A DNA stretch of 32,361 nt from an uncultured Oxalicibacterium sp. (lineage in GTDB: Bacteria > Pseudomonadota > Gammaproteobacteria > Burkholderiales > Burkholderiaceae_D): contig NZ_CAJYMD010000080.1 in assembly GCF_913776015.1 (NCBI RefSeq), forward strand, positions 1-32,361. Direction: 5' to 3'. The notes beneath the pieces were generated by a model. It worked only from the letters and a program-made list of their open reading frames with translations, did no database searches and had not been told where the DNA came from. Positions 18,248-26,812 of the stretch are shown piece by piece (position 1 is the first letter of the stretch; each line of letters starts with the position of its first letter). Both the position numbers and the translations under genes were made by a program.

Positions 18248-19165
18248 ATGTTTCCTACCTCTCCTACCGCCCCCCTGCCGCGCTTCCAGACGATTGCGAT
18301 CGTTGGCAAATACATGGCTGGCGGCACCGCCCAGTCCCTGCTGCAGATTGCCGAATGTCTGGTCACGACCGGCCGTCGCGTCTTGTTCGAAGCCGAAACC
18401 GTGCAGAATTTTTCTATCAGTGGCTATGAATCCATGTCGCTGCGCGAAATCGGTGAAACGGCCGATGCCGCCATCATCGTTGGTGGCGATGGCACCATGC
18501 TGGGGATTGCGCGGCAGATGGCGCCGTTCGATGTGCCGCTGATCGGCGTCAATCAGGGGCGGCTCGGGTTCATGACCGATGTCTCGCTCGATCGCATGAT
18601 GCCGATGCTGCAGGAAATGCTGAACGGTTCTGCCGTGGCCGAGTACCGCACGCTGCTCGAAGGCGAGATCATGCGTGACGGCAAGCTCATGCATCACACG
18701 CTGGCGCTCAACGATGTGGTGCTGTCGCGTGGTTCGGGCTCCGGCATGATCGAACTGCATGTCGAAGTCGACGGGCAGTTCATGTACAACCAGCGTTCCG
18801 ACGGTCTCATCGTCGCCACGCCGACCGGCTCCACGGCTTATTCGCTGTCGGCCGGCGGGCCGATTCTGCAACCGAGCGTGAAGGGTTTTGCGATTGTGCC
18901 GATTGCGCCGCATGCGCTGTCGAATCGTCCGATCGTGGTGCCGGATTCGAGCGAAATCGTGATCGAGGTCGTGGGCGGACGCGAAGCCAACATCAACTTC
19001 GACATGCAATCGGTTGCGCGCCTGCAAAACAACGATCGCATTGTCATTCACCGTTCCGAACACGTTGCCACCTTCCTGCATCCACAAGGCTGGAATTACT
19101 ACGATACCCTGCGCGAAAAGCTGCACTGGAATGAGTATCCGTCTGTGGAAGGCCGGTTAAAATAA
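18248..19165 (+). CDS. nadK: NAD kinase
   Basis: NAD kinase phosphorylates NAD to NADP and is the only de novo source of NADP. The 305-residue protein has the family motif GGDGTML (79-85), the conserved NDVVLSRG (155-162) and the glycine-rich DGLIVATPTGSTAYSLSAGG (185-204). The length is normal for proteobacterial NadK. The ATG at 18248 was chosen because the upstream in-frame stretch does not look like NadK. It lies upstream of recN, a very common order in proteobacteria, with a weak hairpin between them. Confidence 0.96.
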   Translation: MFPTSPTAPLPRFQTIAIVGKYMAGGTAQSLLQIAECLVTTGRRVLFEAETVQNFSISGYESMSLREIGETADAAIIVGGDGTMLGIARQMAPFDVPLIGVNQGRLGFMTDVSLDRMMPMLQEMLNGSAVAEYRTLLEGEIMRDGKLMHHTLALNDVVLSRGSGSGMIELHVEVDGQFMYNQRSDGLIVATPTGSTAYSLSAGGPILQPSVKGFAIVPIAPHALSNRPIVVPDSSEIVIEVVGGREANINFDMQSVARLQNNDRIVIHRSEHVATFLHPQGWNYYDTLREKLHWNEYPSVEGRLK

Positions 19166-19171
19166 TTCCCG

Positions 19172-19194
19172 AAGGTCGGCGGCATGCCGGCCTT
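19172..19194 (+). terminator. Hairpin after nadK, weak terminator or attenuator
   Basis: AAGGTCGGC and GCCGGCCTT (19172-19180 and 19186-19194) form a 9-bp stem with one G-U pair and a 5-base loop. Only a short, broken T-rich stretch follows, so some readthrough into recN is likely. Confidence 0.5.
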
Positions 19195-19274
19195 TCCGTT
19201 TCATCCCGATCGCTGTCGAATCGTAAGGTATTTCCGGTTCGCAGCAGGCAACGATACAGGACTGTTCAACCCTC

Positions 19275-20924
19275 ATGCTGCGCACGCTTTCGATCCGCGA
19301 TTTCGTCATTGTCGATTCCATCGAGCTGGATTTCTCGTCGGGCTTTACGGTCTTTACCGGTGAAACCGGTGCAGGTAAGTCCATCCTGATCGATGCACTG
19401 GCGCTGGCCTTGGGCGGGCGCGGCGATGCCAGCGTGGTGCGTGAAGGCGCAGCCAAGGCCGATATCTCCGCTGAATTTTCCGCCAGTCCCGAACTGGCGG
19501 CATGGCTGGCCGACAACGAATGTGCGAGCGAAGAGGGTAGTATCCTGCTGCGCCGCGTGATCGACAGTGCGGGCCGTTCCAAAGCATTCATCAACGGCAT
19601 TACCGCCACCGCCACGCAACTGCGCGAGCTGGGCGAGCAACTGGTGGATATTCATGGGCAGCACGCGCACCAATCCCTGCTGAAGGCCGACGCGCAACGT
19701 ACGCTGCTCGACAATCAGGCGGGCTTGCAGAAAGAAGTGCGTGCCGTTGCCGCCGCTTTCAAGAGCTGGCGTGCGCTGGCAAAGCAGCGCGAAGAATTCG
19801 AAACCAACGCCCGCAATGTGTTGCTCGAACGCGAGCGGCTGGAATGGCAGGTCGGCGAACTCGACAAGCTGGCCGCCAAGCCGGGCGAGTGGAGTGAGGT
19901 CACGCAGGAACACAGCCGTCTTTCGCATGCCGCTGCGCTGATCGAAGGTGCGCAGGAAGCGCTCAATCTGATTTCCGAATCCGATACGGCACCGATGCTG
20001 TCGCAACTTTCCTCGCTCAACAGCCGTCTGGGCAAGCTAGTCGATCTGGATGCCGGCTTGCAGCCGGTGCTTGATGTGCTGGAGCCGGCCCGCATTCAGT
20101 TGCAGGAAGCGGTCTACGCACTCAACGATTATCTGGGGCGCGTCGAACTCGATCCGGCCCGCTTGCAACAGGTCGAACGGCGCATGGAAGATTTGCACGC
20201 GGCGGCGCGCAAGTTTCATGTCGATGCCGATGTTTTGCCAGAAGAATTCGAACGGCTTTCGGAACAATTGCAGCAATTGGCCGATGCCAGCGACCTGGAC
20301 GCCCTGCGTGCGCAGGAGGAACAGCGCAAACAGGGTTATCTGACCGCCGCACAGAAATTATCCAAGGCACGTACCAAGGCAGCCAAGGCGCTGTCTGCAG
20401 CGGTCACGGCGGCGATGCAGGATTTGAGCATGAGTGGCGGCCGTTTCGAGATTGCCTTGCATGCTGGCGAACCGGCGGCCTATGGGCTGGAACAGGTGGA
20501 GTTTCTGGTGGCCGGTCATGCTGGCACTACGCCGCGCGCGCTCGCCAAGGTGGCATCCGGCGGTGAACTGGCGCGTATTGCCCTGGCGATCTCGGTCATT
20601 ACCTCAAGTGCGACGGCAACCCCGACGCTGATCTTCGATGAAGTTGATAGCGGCATTGGCGGTGGTGTGGCCGAAGTGGTCGGTCGCCTTTTGCGCAAGC
20701 TCGGGCAGGATCGCCAGGTCTTGTGCGTGACCCATTTGCCGCAAGTAGCCAGCCAGGCCAATCAGCATTTCGAAGTCAGTAAGCAGGCGCGTGGTGGCAA
20801 AACCGTGTCGTCGATTACACCGCTGGATGCCAATGCGCGTATCGAGGAAATCGCACGCATGCTGGGCGGGCTGGAAATCACCGCGACCACGCGTTCGCAT
20901 GCACGTGAACTGCTGGCAAGCTGA
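19275..20924 (+). CDS. recN: DNA repair protein RecN
   Basis: RecN is an SMC-like ATPase that acts in recombinational repair of double-strand breaks. The 549-residue protein has the Walker A motif GETGAGKS (29-36), the HGQHAHQSLL stretch, a long coiled-coil central region and a C-terminal ATPase half. That half has the ABC signature-like VASGGELARIALAI and Walker B LIFDEVDSGIGG at about residue 452. The length is normal. It is SOS-induced in E. coli, but I see no CTGT-N8-ACAG LexA box upstream. The start follows ACCCTC with no good ribosome binding site. Confidence 0.96.
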   Translation: MLRTLSIRDFVIVDSIELDFSSGFTVFTGETGAGKSILIDALALALGGRGDASVVREGAAKADISAEFSASPELAAWLADNECASEEGSILLRRVIDSAGRSKAFINGITATATQLRELGEQLVDIHGQHAHQSLLKADAQRTLLDNQAGLQKEVRAVAAAFKSWRALAKQREEFETNARNVLLERERLEWQVGELDKLAAKPGEWSEVTQEHSRLSHAAALIEGAQEALNLISESDTAPMLSQLSSLNSRLGKLVDLDAGLQPVLDVLEPARIQLQEAVYALNDYLGRVELDPARLQQVERRMEDLHAAARKFHVDADVLPEEFERLSEQLQQLADASDLDALRAQEEQRKQGYLTAAQKLSKARTKAAKALSAAVTAAMQDLSMSGGRFEIALHAGEPAAYGLEQVEFLVAGHAGTTPRALAKVASGGELARIALAISVITSSATATPTLIFDEVDSGIGGGVAEVVGRLLRKLGQDRQVLCVTHLPQVASQANQHFEVSKQARGGKTVSSITPLDANARIEEIARMLGGLEITATTRSHARELLAS

Positions 20925-21003
20925 ACGGTCTGACCGGGCAACATCTGACGTATTCCCTGCGTCTTTCACATAACGACAACAATAAACACGATAACAAGCC
21001 GCC

Positions 21004-22110
21004 ATGTCCTATCGCTCCGAACCGCCATACACACATGGCAACCTGTCTAAGAGCGCAATCGTGCTCGTCAATCTGGGGACGCCCGATGCACCCACGACAT
21101 CGGCGGTACGGCGCTATCTGAAGCAATTTCTATCCGATCCGCGTGTGGTCGAGATTCCGCGGGCGATCTGGTGGTGGATTCTGCATCTGATCATCCTGCC
21201 GTTTCGTTCGGGGCAATCGGCGAAGAAGTACGACACCATCTGGACCGATGAAGGATCTCCGCTCAAGGTGCATACAGAAAAGCAGGCGCGTCTGCTGCAA
21301 GGTTATCTGGGTGAACGTGGGCACAAGGTGCGCGTGGTTTATGCCATGCGTTATGGCAACCCGGGCGTGCCTGCGGTGTTGCGGCAGTTGAAGGAAGAAG
21401 GCTGCGATCGCATTCTTGTATTGCCGGCATATCCGCAATATTCGGGGACGACGACGGCGTCCATTTTCGATGCGGTATTTGCCCATTACCGTAGGGAGCG
21501 CAATGTGCCGGAACTGCGCTTCGTCAAGCATTACCACGATCACGATGCGTATATCGACGCTTTGCGCAGGTCGGTGCAAGCTCATTGGGAAATGAACGGT
21601 CGCCCGGAAAAGCTCGTCATGAGTTTTCATGGCGTGCCAAAACGCACCTTGATGCTGGGCGATCCTTATCATTGCGAATGCTACAAGACCGCGCGTTTGC
21701 TGGCGCAGGCATTGGGACTCACACCCGAGCAATACCTGGTAACTTTCCAGTCGCGTTTCGGCAAGGCCGAATGGCTGCAACCTTACACGGCACCGACCGT
21801 GCAGGCACTGGCGCGTGAAGGTGTGCGTCGCATCGATGTGATTTGCCCCGGCTTTACCAGCGATTGCCTTGAAACGCTGGAAGAAATCGCGCTGGAAGTG
21901 CGTCACGATTTCCTGCACGCGGGCGGCAAGGAATTCAACTACATCCCTTGCCTGAACGAGGACGATGCCTGGATTCGTGCCCTGACGGAATTGTCGGAAT
22001 TGCACATGATCGGCTGGCCCACACTCATGACACCGGCCTTGCGTGAGGAGTTGGAGCAGCAGGCATATATTTCACGTGAAGAGGCGGTACGCCTTGGCGC
22101 GCCGCAATAA
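21004..22110 (+). CDS. hemH: Ferrochelatase
   Basis: Ferrochelatase inserts ferrous iron into protoporphyrin IX, the last step of haem synthesis. The 368-residue protein has [12 protein letters not shown] near the N-terminus, the iron-site His209 in MSFHGVPKR and Glu290 in [15 protein letters not shown], matching His194 and Glu264 of E. coli. [14 protein letters not shown] near residue 60 is a hydrophobic membrane-contact segment. It follows recN by 79 bases and stands before the heat-shock genes. Together with hemJ it gives two of the last haem steps in one window. No terminator was recognised after it. Confidence 0.96.
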   Translation: MSYRSEPPYTHGNLSKSAIVLVNLGTPDAPTTSAVRRYLKQFLSDPRVVEIPRAIWWWILHLIILPFRSGQSAKKYDTIWTDEGSPLKVHTEKQARLLQGYLGERGHKVRVVYAMRYGNPGVPAVLRQLKEEGCDRILVLPAYPQYSGTTTASIFDAVFAHYRRERNVPELRFVKHYHDHDAYIDALRRSVQAHWEMNGRPEKLVMSFHGVPKRTLMLGDPYHCECYKTARLLAQALGLTPEQYLVTFQSRFGKAEWLQPYTAPTVQALAREGVRRIDVICPGFTSDCLETLEEIALEVRHDFLHAGGKEFNYIPCLNEDDAWIRALTELSELHMIGWPTLMTPALREELEQQAYISREEAVRLGAPQ

Positions 22111-22388
22111 GAATCGTCAAAACAGCCAGTCAAAAAGAAGCACGAGAAAAGCACGTTTGGCGTGGTTGGTTTTTAGGATTCTAGGTGCCTAAAGAATAAA
22201 CGCATCCAAGCAATAACCAGCCAATCAGAGTGCTACCGTCTCCATGCCGGGCGGGTTTGCGGGGATTGTCGTGGGAAAACCAAAGAGCGAAGCGTTTTGA
22301 TCGATCGCCCGAGTGTGTTTGTGCAGGTTGAGTAAAGGCATCCCGCTTTGCGCAGGGGGAAGGATTCAAGCCATTGCCCTATCGTGCT
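22111..22388. other. Non-coding stretch after hemH
   Basis: No convincing gene lies here. An inverted repeat TTTAGG / CCTAAA (22172-22177 and 22188-22193) and a repeated AAGCACG word near 22137-22157 are present. A 62-codon leftward frame (22369-22181) begins with TTG, has no ribosome binding site and has no recognisable features. The stretch would be the 3' region of the short peptide gene at 22389-22469. Confidence 0.45.
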
Positions 22389-22469
22389 TCAGAGCATTTG
22401 CTGGCAGATGACGGCTGCAGCCAGTGCCGTATAAGCCACGAGGGCGGTGTACATCAGTGGTAATTTCAT
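22389..22469 (-). CDS. Very short membrane peptide gene (26 aa)
   Basis: This 26-codon frame is preceded by AGGAGGT, a full match to the 16S rRNA anti-Shine-Dalgarno, at the ideal spacing of five bases from the ATG. That is the strongest ribosome binding site I saw in the window. The product starts MKLPLMYTALVAYTALAAAV and ends ICQQML: a Lys near the start, one hydrophobic helix (about residues 4-22) and a short polar end. This is the pattern of small single-span inner-membrane proteins that bind larger complexes. A perfect 7-bp hairpin lies just upstream of the ribosome binding site. No known small-protein family was recognised, and no promoter was certain. It reads away from grpE. Confidence 0.6.
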   Translation of the reverse strand: MKLPLMYTALVAYTALAAAVICQQML

Positions 22470-22470
22470 G

Positions 22471-22497
22471 GCGGACCTCCTTGCGGCGATGCCGCAA
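22471..22497 (-). promoter_or_regulatory. Ribosome binding site and adjacent hairpin of the short peptide gene
   Basis: In leftward RNA, TTGCGGC-ATC-GCCGCAA (22497-22481) is a perfect 7-bp stem with a 3-base loop. Its last base borders the AGGAGGT ribosome binding site (from about 22482 down to 22476). Such a hairpin could affect ribosome access or protect the RNA 5' end. Confidence 0.55.
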
Positions 22498-22511
22498 AAG
22501 TAATCATCCCC

Positions 22512-22619
22512 CTATCTTTTTCTGTCTCCTTGCTCTTTCCAGATTAGCCAGTATTTATGGGCTGTCCAGCCGGTTTCATGGAAAAAATGTAACAACAATC
22601 GTGCTGCAAGCTTTATCAT
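22512..22619 (-). CDS. Possible short aromatic-rich peptide gene (35 aa)
   Basis: An in-frame ATG at 22619 opens a 35-codon frame that ends 42 bases before the start codon of the 26-residue peptide gene, on the same strand. The product begins MIKLAARLLLHFFHETGW and continues with KYWLIWKEQ, so it is basic, amphipathic and rich in aromatic residues, unlike random out-of-frame sequence. No ribosome binding site is visible, and the frame is open further upstream across the grpE start, which weakens the case. It could form a two-peptide unit with its neighbour. No family recognised. Confidence 0.25.
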   Translation of the reverse strand: MIKLAARLLLHFFHETGWTAHKYWLIWKEQGDRKR

Positions 22620-22690
22620 CGCGGGTTCGCCGCTGGTGGAAGCGGCAGGGCGGATGAGATGTGGCGCGGGTTTCCCATGAGTACTCTTCT

Positions 22691-22718
22691 CTTGAAAACA
22701 TGCCCAACAGCCCCATGT
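22691..22718 (+). promoter_or_regulatory. Sigma-32 heat-shock promoter of grpE
   Basis: CTTGAAA (22691-22697), a 13-base spacer and CCCCATGT (22711-22718) match the sigma-32 consensus CTTGAAA / CCCCATnT nearly perfectly. The transcript would start near 22725, about 73 bases before grpE. Confidence 0.88.
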
Positions 22719-22797
22719 GGGCTGGCATGTTCGCTTTACTTTCCGCTTTTTCTTTATTTCACCTCGCTGTAACCCCTTGATTGTTGGAGATTTTTTC

Positions 22798-23349
22798 ATG
22801 CAAGACCAGGATAAATACGCCGAACAGGCCGCCGCCATGGATGCGCCGCAGAACGACAAGGCCGCTGATCCTGCCGCCGCGGCGGCTACGCCTACGCCTA
22901 CGCTGGAAGAACAACTGGCTGCCGCACAGCAGCAGATTCAGGAATTGCAGGACGCTTTCCTGCGTGCCAAGGCAGAAACCGAAAATGCACGCCGCCGTGC
23001 GCAGGACGATATTGCCCGCGCCCACAAGTTCGCCATCGAGGGTTTTGCCGAAGCGCTGGTACCGGTCAAGGACAGCCTCGAAATGGCATTGCAAGTCGAA
23101 TCGCCTTCGGTGGAATCGCTGAAGGAAGGCGTGGAAATGACGCTCAAGCAACTGAGTGCCGCCTTCGAAAAAGGCCGTTTGCTCGAAGTCAAACCGGAGC
23201 CTGGCGAAAAGCTCGATCCGATGAAGCATCAGGCGGTGTCCATGGTGCCTGCCGAGCAGGCATCGAATACGGTGGTGTCCGTCCTGCAAAAGGGCTACAT
23301 GATTTCGGACCGCCTGCTGCGCCCGGCCCTGGTGACCGTCGCACAGTAA
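22798..23349 (+). CDS. grpE: Nucleotide exchange factor GrpE
   Basis: GrpE releases ADP from DnaK during protein refolding and senses temperature. The 183-residue protein has a disordered acidic/Ala-rich N-terminus (1-33), a long helix (about 36-95) including [20 protein letters not shown], and a C-terminal beta domain with [14 protein letters not shown] and [20 protein letters not shown]. The start at 22798 has GGAG eight bases upstream; an earlier in-frame start would give a non-family extension. Expression is expected from the sigma-32 promoter at 22691-22718. Confidence 0.96.
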   Translation: MQDQDKYAEQAAAMDAPQNDKAADPAAAAATPTPTLEEQLAAAQQQIQELQDAFLRAKAETENARRRAQDDIARAHKFAIEGFAEALVPVKDSLEMALQVESPSVESLKEGVEMTLKQLSAAFEKGRLLEVKPEPGEKLDPMKHQAVSMVPAEQASNTVVSVLQKGYMISDRLLRPALVTVAQ

Positions 23350-23367
23350 AAAAACAGCAAGAAATGG

Positions 23368-23395
23368 CTTGAAAGCATCGATTTTCACCCTATAT
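23368..23395 (+). promoter_or_regulatory. Sigma-32 heat-shock promoter of dnaK
   Basis: CTTGAAA (23368-23374), a 13-base spacer and CCCTATAT (23388-23395) match the sigma-32 consensus with one change in the CCCC tract. It lies in the grpE-dnaK gap and gives dnaK its own heat-shock start near 23402. Confidence 0.83.
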
Positions 23396-23457
23396 CGGGT
23401 GCATCCAGCCGTTTTTAACCATAAACAATTCGTATAGATCGTTAAGGAAACACCATC

Positions 23458-25401
23458 ATGGGCAAAATCATCGGTATCGATTTGGGCACGACCAACTCCT
23501 GCGTTGCAGTCATGGAGGGTGGCAAATCGAAAGTCATCGAAAATGCAGAAGGCGCACGTACCACGCCTTCCGTCATCGCTTATCAGGAAGATGGCGAAAT
23601 TCTGGTTGGTGCACCTGCCAAACGTCAGGCTGTTACCAATCCGAAAAACACGCTGTACGCGGTCAAGCGTCTGATCGGCCGTAAGTACGAAGAGAAAGAA
23701 GTGCAGAAAGACATCGGTCTGATGCCTTACCAGATCACCAAGGCCGACAACGGCGATGCATGGGTGTCCGTGCGCGACAAGAAACTGGCGCCGCCACAGA
23801 TTTCTGCTGAAGTCCTGCGCAAGATGAAGAAGACCGCCGAAGACTATCTCGGCGAAGAAGTGACTGAAGCCGTGATTACCGTTCCTGCGTATTTCAACGA
23901 TTCGCAACGTCAGGCAACCAAGGATGCAGGTCGCATCGCCGGTCTGGACGTCAAACGCATCATCAACGAGCCGACCGCAGCAGCACTCGCTTTCGGCTTG
24001 GACAAGGCAGAGAAAGGCGACCGCAAGATCGCCGTGTATGACCTCGGCGGCGGTACCTTCGACGTCTCGATCATCGAGATCGCCGATGTCGATGGTGAGA
24101 AGCAGTTCGAAGTGTTGTCGACCAACGGCGACACCTTCCTCGGCGGTGAAGATTTCGATCAGCGCCTGATTGACTACATCATCGAAGAATTCAAGAAGAT
24201 CAACGGCCTCGATCTGTCGAAAGACGCGATCGCGCTGCAGCGTATCAAGGCATCGGCAGAGCGCGCGAAGATCGAACTGTCGTCGTCGCAACAAACCGAA
24301 ATCAACGAGCCGTACATCGCCATGGCAAATGGCGCACCGGTTCACTTGAACCTGAAAATCACGCGCGCCAAGCTGGAGTCGCTGGTGGAAGACCTGATCG
24401 CCAAGTCGATCGAGCCATGCCGTACTGCGATCAAGGATGCGGGCGTCAAAGTTTCCGATATCGATGACATCATCCTGGTCGGCGGTCAGACTCGTATGCC
24501 GAAAGTACAGGAAGCCGTGAAGGATTTCTTCGGCAAGGAGCCTCGCAAGGACGTGAATCCGGACGAAGCCGTTGCGGTCGGTGCAGCAATTCAAGGTTCG
24601 GTCTTGTCGGGCGATCGTAAGGATCTGTTGCTGCTGGACGTGACGCCGCTGTCGCTGGGTATCGAAACCCTGGGTGGCGTGATGACCAAGATGATCCAGA
24701 AGAACACCACGATCCCGACCAAGTTCTCGCAAGTGTTCTCGACGGCTGACGACAACCAGCCAGCCGTGACCATCAAGGTATTCCAGGGCGAGCGCGAAAT
24801 GGCCGTCGGTAACAAGGCGCTGGGCGAGTTCAATCTGGAAGGCATCCCGCCAGCAGCACGTGGCACGCCACAGATCGAAGTGACCTTCGACATCGACGCC
24901 AACGGTATTCTGCACGTCGGCGCGAAAGACAAGGCAACTGGCAAGGAAAACAAGATCACCATCAAGGCCAACTCGGGTCTGACCGAAGAGGAAATCCAGA
25001 AGATGGTGCAGGATGCCGAAGCCAATGCCGAGGAAGACAAGCGCGCCAAGGAAACCGCCGAAGCGCGCAACCAAGGCGATGCACTGGTGCACTCGACCCG
25101 CAAGTCGCTGAGCGAATACGGCGACAAGTTGGAAGCCGGCGAAAAAGAGAAGATCGAGGCAGCGATCAAGGATCTCGAAGACGCACTGAAGGACGGTGAC
25201 AAAGCTGCCATCGATGAAAAATCGGCTGCCCTGACGACCGCTGCGCAGAAACTTGGCGAGAAGATGTACGCCGACATGCAGGCACAGCAGGCCGCGGCCG
25301 GTGGTGCAGCAGGTGCCGATGCTGGTGCTGCGCACGAGGAAGCCAAGCCACAGCAGGACGACGTGGTCGATGCCGACTTCAAGGAAGTCAAGGACAAGTA
25401 A
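23458..25401 (+). CDS. dnaK: Chaperone DnaK (Hsp70)
   Basis: DnaK is the ATP-dependent Hsp70 chaperone that works with DnaJ and GrpE. The 647-residue protein begins with the ATPase motif [19 protein letters not shown] and contains [15 protein letters not shown] and [12 protein letters not shown]. The linker [19 protein letters not shown] leads into the substrate domain. The Ala/Gly-rich lid ends in the conserved [13 protein letters not shown]. Length is normal. AAGGAAA lies eight bases before the ATG. It has its own sigma-32 promoter and is followed by a strong hairpin before dnaJ. Confidence 0.98.
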   Translation: MGKIIGIDLGTTNSCVAVMEGGKSKVIENAEGARTTPSVIAYQEDGEILVGAPAKRQAVTNPKNTLYAVKRLIGRKYEEKEVQKDIGLMPYQITKADNGDAWVSVRDKKLAPPQISAEVLRKMKKTAEDYLGEEVTEAVITVPAYFNDSQRQATKDAGRIAGLDVKRIINEPTAAALAFGLDKAEKGDRKIAVYDLGGGTFDVSIIEIADVDGEKQFEVLSTNGDTFLGGEDFDQRLIDYIIEEFKKINGLDLSKDAIALQRIKASAERAKIELSSSQQTEINEPYIAMANGAPVHLNLKITRAKLESLVEDLIAKSIEPCRTAIKDAGVKVSDIDDIILVGGQTRMPKVQEAVKDFFGKEPRKDVNPDEAVAVGAAIQGSVLSGDRKDLLLLDVTPLSLGIETLGGVMTKMIQKNTTIPTKFSQVFSTADDNQPAVTIKVFQGEREMAVGNKALGEFNLEGIPPAARGTPQIEVTFDIDANGILHVGAKDKATGKENKITIKANSGLTEEEIQKMVQDAEANAEEDKRAKETAEARNQGDALVHSTRKSLSEYGDKLEAGEKEKIEAAIKDLEDALKDGDKAAIDEKSAALTTAAQKLGEKMYADMQAQQAAAGGAAGADAGAAHEEAKPQQDDVVDADFKEVKDK

Positions 25402-25453
25402 TGCGTCCGGCGCACAGCAAGGTCTGTGCGTGAATCACTGAAGCTGCATGTTG

Positions 25454-25491
25454 CGCCGGGTCGGCGGTTGAAAAACCCCGACTCGGCGTTT
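25454..25491 (+). terminator. Long hairpin with GAAA tetraloop between dnaK and dnaJ
   Basis: CGCCGGGTCGG (25454-25464) pairs with CCGACTCGGCG (25478-25488), with one G-U pair. After a bulged C, GGTT pairs with AACC and closes a GAAA tetraloop (25470-25473). Only three T's follow, so it is more likely a partial terminator or RNA-processing and stability element that lowers dnaJ relative to dnaK. Confidence 0.65.
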
Positions 25492-25549
25492 GCGTAAAAG
25501 CGATATTGCGGCACAGCGCAGTAATAGAGAAAACTCAGGGCAGGTACAG

Positions 25550-26668
25550 ATGGCGAAACGTGATTTTTACGAGATTCTTGGCGTCAGCAAGAACGTATCG
25601 GACGACGAACTCAAGAAGGCTTATCGCAAACTCGCGATGAAACATCATCCGGATCGCAATCCGGGTAACAAGGAAGCGGAAGACAAGTTCAAGGAGGCCA
25701 AGGAGGCCTACGAAATGTTGTCCGATCCGCAAAAGCGTGAGGCGTACGACCGTTATGGTCATGCTGGCGTCGATCCGAATAACGGTATGGGTGGCGGAGC
25801 CGGCGGTTTTGCTGATGCGTTCGGCGATATCTTCGGCGATATTTTCGGTCAGGCTGCCGGTCGCGGTCGTGGTGGTCCGCAGGTTTATCGTGGTGCCGAT
25901 CTGCGCTACAACCTCGAAATTACGCTGGAACAGGCTGCGCACGGTTACGACACGACGATTCGCGTGCCGTCGTGGGACGAGTGCGATACCTGTCACGGTA
26001 CCGGTGCCAAACCCGGTACGTCGCCGACCAACTGCACCACATGCGGTGGGCACGGTCAGGTGCGCATGCAGCAAGGCTTCTTCAGTGTGCTGCAAACCTG
26101 TCCGAAGTGTCACGGCTCTGGCAAGATCAATCCATCGCCATGCGGTTCGTGCAGTGGTACCGGCAAGACCAAACGCAATAAGACACTCGAAGTGCAGATT
26201 CCTGCCGGGATCGATGATGGCATGCGCATTCGCTCCTCCGGCAATGGCGAGCCCGGCATGAACGGTGGGCCGCCGGGCGATCTGTATGTCGAGATTCGCA
26301 TCAAGCAGCATCCGGTCTTCCAGCGCGAAGGCGACGATCTGCATTGCGAAATTCCGATTTCGTTTGCCAAGGCAGCACTCGGTGGCGAAGTCGAAGTGCC
26401 AACGCTCAATGGCAAGGCTTCGTTCACGCTGCCGGAAGGCACACAAAGTGGCAAGACCTTCCGTCTACGTAGCAAAGGCATCAAGGGCGTGCGTTCCGGT
26501 TATGCGGGCGATCTGTTTTGTCACGTCGTCGTGGAAACGCCTGTGACGCTTACCGAACGCCAGAAGGAATTGCTGCGCGAGTTCGAACAACTGACCGTCG
26601 AAGGTGGTGCCAAGCACAGTCCGCAGACCAAGACCTGGAAAGACAAGGTCAAGGAATTTTTCGAATAA
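25550..26668 (+). CDS. dnaJ: Chaperone DnaJ (Hsp40)
   Basis: DnaJ delivers unfolded proteins to DnaK and stimulates its ATPase. The 372-residue protein has the J domain (about 1-70) with HHPDRNPG carrying the essential HPD, then a Gly/Phe-rich stretch with [15 protein letters not shown]. Four zinc-binding repeats follow: [24 protein letters not shown] and CGSCSGTG. The C-terminal substrate-binding domains complete it, so it is a full type I DnaJ. The start is the usual [12 protein letters not shown]. It has no clear sigma-32 promoter of its own and probably depends on readthrough from dnaK. Confidence 0.98.
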   Translation: MAKRDFYEILGVSKNVSDDELKKAYRKLAMKHHPDRNPGNKEAEDKFKEAKEAYEMLSDPQKREAYDRYGHAGVDPNNGMGGGAGGFADAFGDIFGDIFGQAAGRGRGGPQVYRGADLRYNLEITLEQAAHGYDTTIRVPSWDECDTCHGTGAKPGTSPTNCTTCGGHGQVRMQQGFFSVLQTCPKCHGSGKINPSPCGSCSGTGKTKRNKTLEVQIPAGIDDGMRIRSSGNGEPGMNGGPPGDLYVEIRIKQHPVFQREGDDLHCEIPISFAKAALGGEVEVPTLNGKASFTLPEGTQSGKTFRLRSKGIKGVRSGYAGDLFCHVVVETPVTLTERQKELLREFEQLTVEGGAKHSPQTKTWKDKVKEFFE

Positions 26669-26703
26669 GCGTCGCAAGAAAACTGACTGATGGTATTTCT
26701 CCG

Positions 26704-26735
26704 CCGCCGATCCTTTGATCGGCGGTTTTGTTTTA
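26704..26735 (+). terminator. Rho-independent terminator of dnaJ
   Basis: CCGCCGATC (26704-26712) and GATCGGCGG (26717-26725) form a perfect 9-bp stem with a 4-base loop, followed by TTTTGTTTT. It closes the heat-shock operon. Confidence 0.95.
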
Positions 26736-26812
26736 TGCGCGCTATCATGCGTCCATGATGCAGGCGTTGTTTTGATCCACCGTTCTTGCAGCGTGATGCT
26801 TTTCCATTTTCG

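Noticed and set aside
19254-19264. ACAG-GA-CTGT near the recN start as an SOS box
   Set aside because: A LexA box is CTGT-N8-ACAG; this has the halves in the wrong order and spacing.
22181-22369. 62-codon leftward frame after hemH
   Set aside because: It needs a TTG start, lacks a ribosome binding site, and its composition looks random.
22759-25335. Open frame of 858 codons opposite grpE and dnaK
   Set aside because: It is a mirror frame caused by the strong codon bias of dnaK; it has no family features and no ribosome binding site. The same holds for the 732-codon frame opposite leuS at 10427-12625 and the 425-codon frame opposite proA.
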